Shown here: positions 4,176 through 6,759 of the stretch, one piece after another | Layout: each line of letters starts with the position of its first letter | Numbering within the stretch: the first letter of the stretch is position 1 | Assembly: GCA_030043175.1 (NCBI GenBank) | Contig: JASHYD010000571.1 | Span: 1-6,759 of the forward strand | Origin: Xanthobacteraceae bacterium | GTDB taxonomy: Bacteria; Pseudomonadota; Alphaproteobacteria; Rhizobiales; Xanthobacteraceae | Length of the DNA stretch: 6,759 bases | Direction of reading: 5' to 3' | Notes under the pieces: model-generated | The model's input: the letters and a program-made list of their open reading frames with translations, nothing else | What the model was told of the DNA's origin: nothing | Databases searched by the model: none | Made by a program: the position numbers and the translations under genes

Positions 4176-5852
4176 ATGGCCGATATTTCCGAAGCGGATA
4201 TTATCCCTGGCAATTCAGGGCACCGTGGCGCGGCGATCGACGAAGCGCATATCGGCGATATCTACGGCGCCTTCGGCACGATTTTGCGCGACGACACCGG
4301 TCCACGCAAAAACTGGAAAGCCCGCGCGTCAACTTTGCTCGCCATACTTGGTCCCGGGCTGATCGTGATGGTAGGCGATAACGATGCCGGCGCGTTCGGC
4401 ACCTACACCCAGGCTGGTCAGAACTATGGCACGACTTTGCTGTGGACTCTGACGTTGCTGATCCCCGTGCTGTATGTGAACCAAGAGATGGTACTTCGCC
4501 TCGGGGCCGTTTCCGGCGTCGGTCACGCCCGGCTCATCCTGGAGCGTTTCGGCAAGTTCTGGGGCGCCTTTAGCGTGATCGATCTGTTTTTGCTCAATTC
4601 ACTCACCATTGTCACCGAGTTTATCGGGATTAGCTTCGCGCTGGATTATCTGGGACTACCCAAGAACCTCGGCGTGATCACTTCGGCGCTCCTTGTAATA
4701 GTCGCCGTGAGCACAGGAAATTTCCGCCGCTTCGAGCGGTTCTCGATGTTTCTCGTCTTCGGCAGTTTGTTGCTGGTTCCCATCGTCGTGATGGTTCATC
4801 CACCGGTAACGCAGCTGATCCAGGACTTCGCTGTCCCGCGCATGCCGGAAGGCGCGCCGTTAAGCGATGTTATGCTGCTCATCATTGCCATTGTCGGCAC
4901 GACGGTCGCGCCCTGGCAGCTGTTCTTCCAGCAGAGCTACGTTGTCGACAAGCGCATTACGCCGCGATTTATCAAATACGAGCGTCTCGATCTCTGGTTC
5001 GGCATCGCGCTTGTAATGATTGGCGCGAGCGCCATGATGGCTTTTACCGCGGAGGTTTTCGCCGACCATCCGGAAGCGGGGAATTTCACCGACGCGGGCG
5101 CCGTCTCGGCGGGATTGGACCAATATGTTGGAAGGCTTCCGGCAGTTTTATTTGCGCTCGCGCTGATCGACGCCTGCATTATCGGTGCAGCAGCGGTATC
5201 TTTGGCGACCGCATACGCTGTGGGCGACGTGCTTTCGCTGCGGCATTCCTTGCACCGGAAGCCGGCCGACGCCAAGGGCTTCTACAGCGTTTATATCGGC
5301 CTAATTCTGCTTGCCGCCATCCTGGTGCTCACGCCGGGAACGCCTCTGGGCTTGCTGACCAATGCCGTTCAAACGCTCGCGGGGGTCCTCTTGCCGAGCG
5401 CCACGGTGTTCCTCCTCCTGCTGTGCAACGACCGCGCCGTGCTCGGTCCATGGGTCAATTCGGCCCGCCTGAACATTTTCACGAGCGCGGTCATCGCGAC
5501 TCTGGTCATGCTGTCGATGATCCTGACGCTCTCGGTGCTGTTTCCGGGAATCGGTGAAAGCGAGATATTGGGAATTCTCGCCGGTGGTAGCCTCCTTGCA
5601 ACCATCGTGGCGCCCGGAATCAAGCTCGCGCAATGGAAGTCAGGTCGTGCTTATGCCGTGGAAACTGACACGGCATTGCTGGACCGCGATGAACGCAATC
5701 GCGACGTTTGGCGGATGCCTCCCCTGGATCAATTGCCGCCAGCGCGCCTCACCACGCTTAACCGCGTCTGGCTTATCGTTCTGCGCGCGTATCTCGTGGT
5801 CGCCGCCGGCCTGGTCCTTATCAGAATCGTGACGCTTGCAATCGGTTCGTGA
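4176..5852 (+). CDS. NRAMP/SLC11-family divalent metal transporter with noncanonical metal site (probable Mg2+-type)
   Basis: This is a 558-residue polytopic inner-membrane protein with about eleven to twelve membrane helices, of the proton-coupled NRAMP family. The start at 4176 has GAGGAG eight bases upstream; an open extension back to 4065 lacks a ribosome binding site. The first helix reads GPGLIVMVGDNDAGAFGTYT (59-78) followed by QAG. It aligns with the family pattern GP..DPGN...QAG, so Asp70 is kept but Pro and Asn become Ala71 and Ala73, and Asp68/Asn69 are new polar residues. Helix 6 reads GTTVAPWQLFFQQ (241-253): the metal-binding Met of MPH is Ala245 and His is Trp247. Loss of the Met is a hallmark of NRAMP-related Mg2+ transporters (NRMT), as opposed to Mn/Fe MntH. 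The adjacent mgtC supports that reading. The N-terminus (about 50 residues) is soluble. The last helix (residues 531-550) has a diverged copy at 2255-2365. Confidence 0.9.
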   Translation: MADISEADIIPGNSGHRGAAIDEAHIGDIYGAFGTILRDDTGPRKNWKARASTLLAILGPGLIVMVGDNDAGAFGTYTQAGQNYGTTLLWTLTLLIPVLYVNQEMVLRLGAVSGVGHARLILERFGKFWGAFSVIDLFLLNSLTIVTEFIGISFALDYLGLPKNLGVITSALLVIVAVSTGNFRRFERFSMFLVFGSLLLVPIVVMVHPPVTQLIQDFAVPRMPEGAPLSDVMLLIIAIVGTTVAPWQLFFQQSYVVDKRITPRFIKYERLDLWFGIALVMIGASAMMAFTAEVFADHPEAGNFTDAGAVSAGLDQYVGRLPAVLFALALIDACIIGAAAVSLATAYAVGDVLSLRHSLHRKPADAKGFYSVYIGLILLAAILVLTPGTPLGLLTNAVQTLAGVLLPSATVFLLLLCNDRAVLGPWVNSARLNIFTSAVIATLVMLSMILTLSVLFPGIGESEILGILAGGSLLATIVAPGIKLAQWKSGRAYAVETDTALLDRDERNRDVWRMPPLDQLPPARLTTLNRVWLIVLRAYLVVAAGLVLIRIVTLAIGS

Positions 5853-5937
5853 GATTTCGAGGCGGCGCACCCACGTTTGTGGTTGCGGGTCCGATCGGCC
5901 AAGGCGGGGTAGCTTCGATTGAAACAGGCCAAAGCGC

Positions 5938-6201
5938 ATGACGGAAAAGGCTCCCCGACCACGGCTTAGCTTATGGCAGCGTGCCATGATTCTCGCGTCG
6001 TTGGACGATTTCTCGACCGGCGTCCACGCGCACTGGACGCTGGTGAGCCAAGATTTGTGGCCGGCGCCTGGACCCGCTCGTGTGCAGCGAACCAAGGAGC
6101 GCTTGATCGGCGGCCTTTTCATTCGCATGGCCAAACAAGCTCGGCACTGGTATCGCACGCTCCGAAGGCGACTTTCTCAAACCACGGCCAAACAACGCTA
6201 A
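5938..6201 (+). CDS. Hypothetical basic protein
   Basis: The 87-codon frame follows the transporter gene after 85 bp without an obvious terminator between them. The protein is basic, with a Trp-rich N-terminal half (Trp13, Trp33, Trp41) containing SLDDFSTGVHAHWTLVSQDL. A helical basic C-terminus ends HWYRTLRRRLSQTTAKQR. There is no clear membrane segment. Only a weak AGG is seen before the ATG at 5938, and the next in-frame ATG (5986) is no better. I recognise no family. The composition is unlike the Ser/Arg/Pro-rich shadow frames on the opposite strand, which argues that this strand is the coding one. Confidence 0.55.
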   Translation: MTEKAPRPRLSLWQRAMILASLDDFSTGVHAHWTLVSQDLWPAPGPARVQRTKERLIGGLFIRMAKQARHWYRTLRRRLSQTTAKQR

Positions 6202-6256
6202 GTCATCGAGTGTCACCGGTCCTAATATGTCAAACCTCAAGAGAGGATAACGCCCC

Positions 6257-6688
6257 ATGCGCATTCTGATTTGCGGAGGCCGACACTACGAGGACGAGGA
6301 CGCGGTTCATCACGAGCTCATGCGGTTCAATTGCCAGAACCCGATCAGCGTCATTATCCACGGTGGTGTTTCGGGCGCAGGCTCAGCCGCGGAAGCTTGG
6401 GCGCGCCGCAATGGCATCGCGGTCGTGCGATATCCGCCGAACTGGGAGCGCTTCGGCAAAAGAGCCGAGCCGCTGAGAAATGATTTCATGCTTGCCGATT
6501 GCCGACCCGACTGCGTCATTGCTTTCCCCGGAGGAGGCAGTACGGCCGACTTGGTTGCAAAGGCGTCTGCGGCCGGCATTCAAGTGCTATGCGCACCGCA
6601 ATACCAGGTCGATAGAACGCATGACCGCAAAGATTCAATCGGCGAATTGCGCCTTGCGGCCCTTCAGGCGGCGAGATATTCGGATTGA
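6257..6688 (+). CDS. DUF2493 / YspA-like SLOG-superfamily protein
   Basis: The 143-residue protein has a Rossmann-like SLOG fold of the DUF2493 (YspA, cpYpsA-related) group, predicted to bind a nucleotide or a nucleotide-derived ligand in the cytosol. Landmarks are the first strand and loop MRILICGGRHY (1-11), the second IIHGGVSGAGSAAEAWARR (33-51), YPPNWERFGKRAEPLRNDFML (59-79), and the phosphate loop AFPGGGSTADLVAKA (89-103). The usual GGARGAD has become GGVSGAG, losing the Asp, and the PGG-x-GT motif reads PGGGST. GAGAGGA about nine bases before the ATG is the ribosome binding site. Proteins of this group are frequent in mobile and accessory regions and their reaction is not established. 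The 70 bp after it hold no feature I can support. Confidence 0.9.
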   Translation: MRILICGGRHYEDEDAVHHELMRFNCQNPISVIIHGGVSGAGSAAEAWARRNGIAVVRYPPNWERFGKRAEPLRNDFMLADCRPDCVIAFPGGGSTADLVAKASAAGIQVLCAPQYQVDRTHDRKDSIGELRLAALQAARYSD

Positions 6689-6759
6689 ACCTTAAGAATC
6701 CAGGCGGATTTGTATCTCCGTTTTCTTCGCAGAAATTGAAAGCGGTGGCTCGCGGTAGC

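Noticed and set aside
6704..6727. Possible terminator after the SLOG gene (weak CGGAT stem followed by TTTTCTTC)
   Set aside because: The stem is short and imperfectly paired, so the T-rich run alone is not enough.
1..6759. CRISPR arrays, tRNA or rRNA genes, insertion sequences
   Set aside because: No regularly spaced direct repeats, no tRNA cloverleaf or rRNA signature, and no transposase-like reading frame or paired terminal repeats were found.

Overview
The window looks like chromosomal DNA of an alphaproteobacterium, most likely a rhizobial relative such as Bradyrhizobium. The support is high GC, strong GGAGG-type ribosome binding sites, a zf-CHCC zinc-ribbon protein, and many short ORFs packed on one strand. 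The genus is an inference from gene content and style; nothing in the window fixes it.

Left part (1-1225). A truncated minus-strand hypothetical gene runs off the left edge. It is divergent from a small zf-CHCC zinc-finger gene at 380. Further right, a minus-strand metal-sensing repressor of the CsoR/RcnR/FrmR family (962-1225) carries the full Cys-His-Cys sensor fingerprint. A possible small ORF (743-946) lies directly downstream of it on the same strand. Just upstream of the repressor start are a perfect 18-bp palindrome and a diverged second copy, which are good candidate operators.

Middle part (1226-3034). A 309-bp divergent intergenic region contains overlapping candidate promoters and an RNA leader able to form mutually exclusive hairpins. 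Then comes a train of short plus-strand ORFs: 1535, 1847, 2021, 2420, 2665 and 2846. Most have strong ribosome binding sites, and the last three overlap or couple to their neighbours. The ORF at 2021 ends in a clear diverged copy of the C-terminal tail of the transporter encoded about 3.4 kb downstream, so it appears to be a remnant of a duplicated transporter gene.

Right part (3035-6759). An MgtC/SapB-family membrane protein with an unusual C-terminal extension (3035) is followed by a short hypothetical ORF (3950) and an NRAMP/SLC11-family transporter (4176). The transporter lacks the canonical DPGN and MPH metal-site signatures, having DAGA and APW, which points to the NRAMP-related magnesium-transporter type rather than a manganese/iron MntH. 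A basic hypothetical protein (5938) and a DUF2493/YspA-like SLOG nucleotide-binding protein (6257) follow.

Read together, 1535-5852 is best described as a candidate magnesium or divalent-metal homeostasis operon. It combines MgtC with a noncanonical NRAMP transporter, is preceded by several small proteins (two with a predicted membrane segment), and lies next to a divergently transcribed metal-responsive repressor. The functional link between repressor and operon is inferred from layout and the palindromes, not demonstrated.
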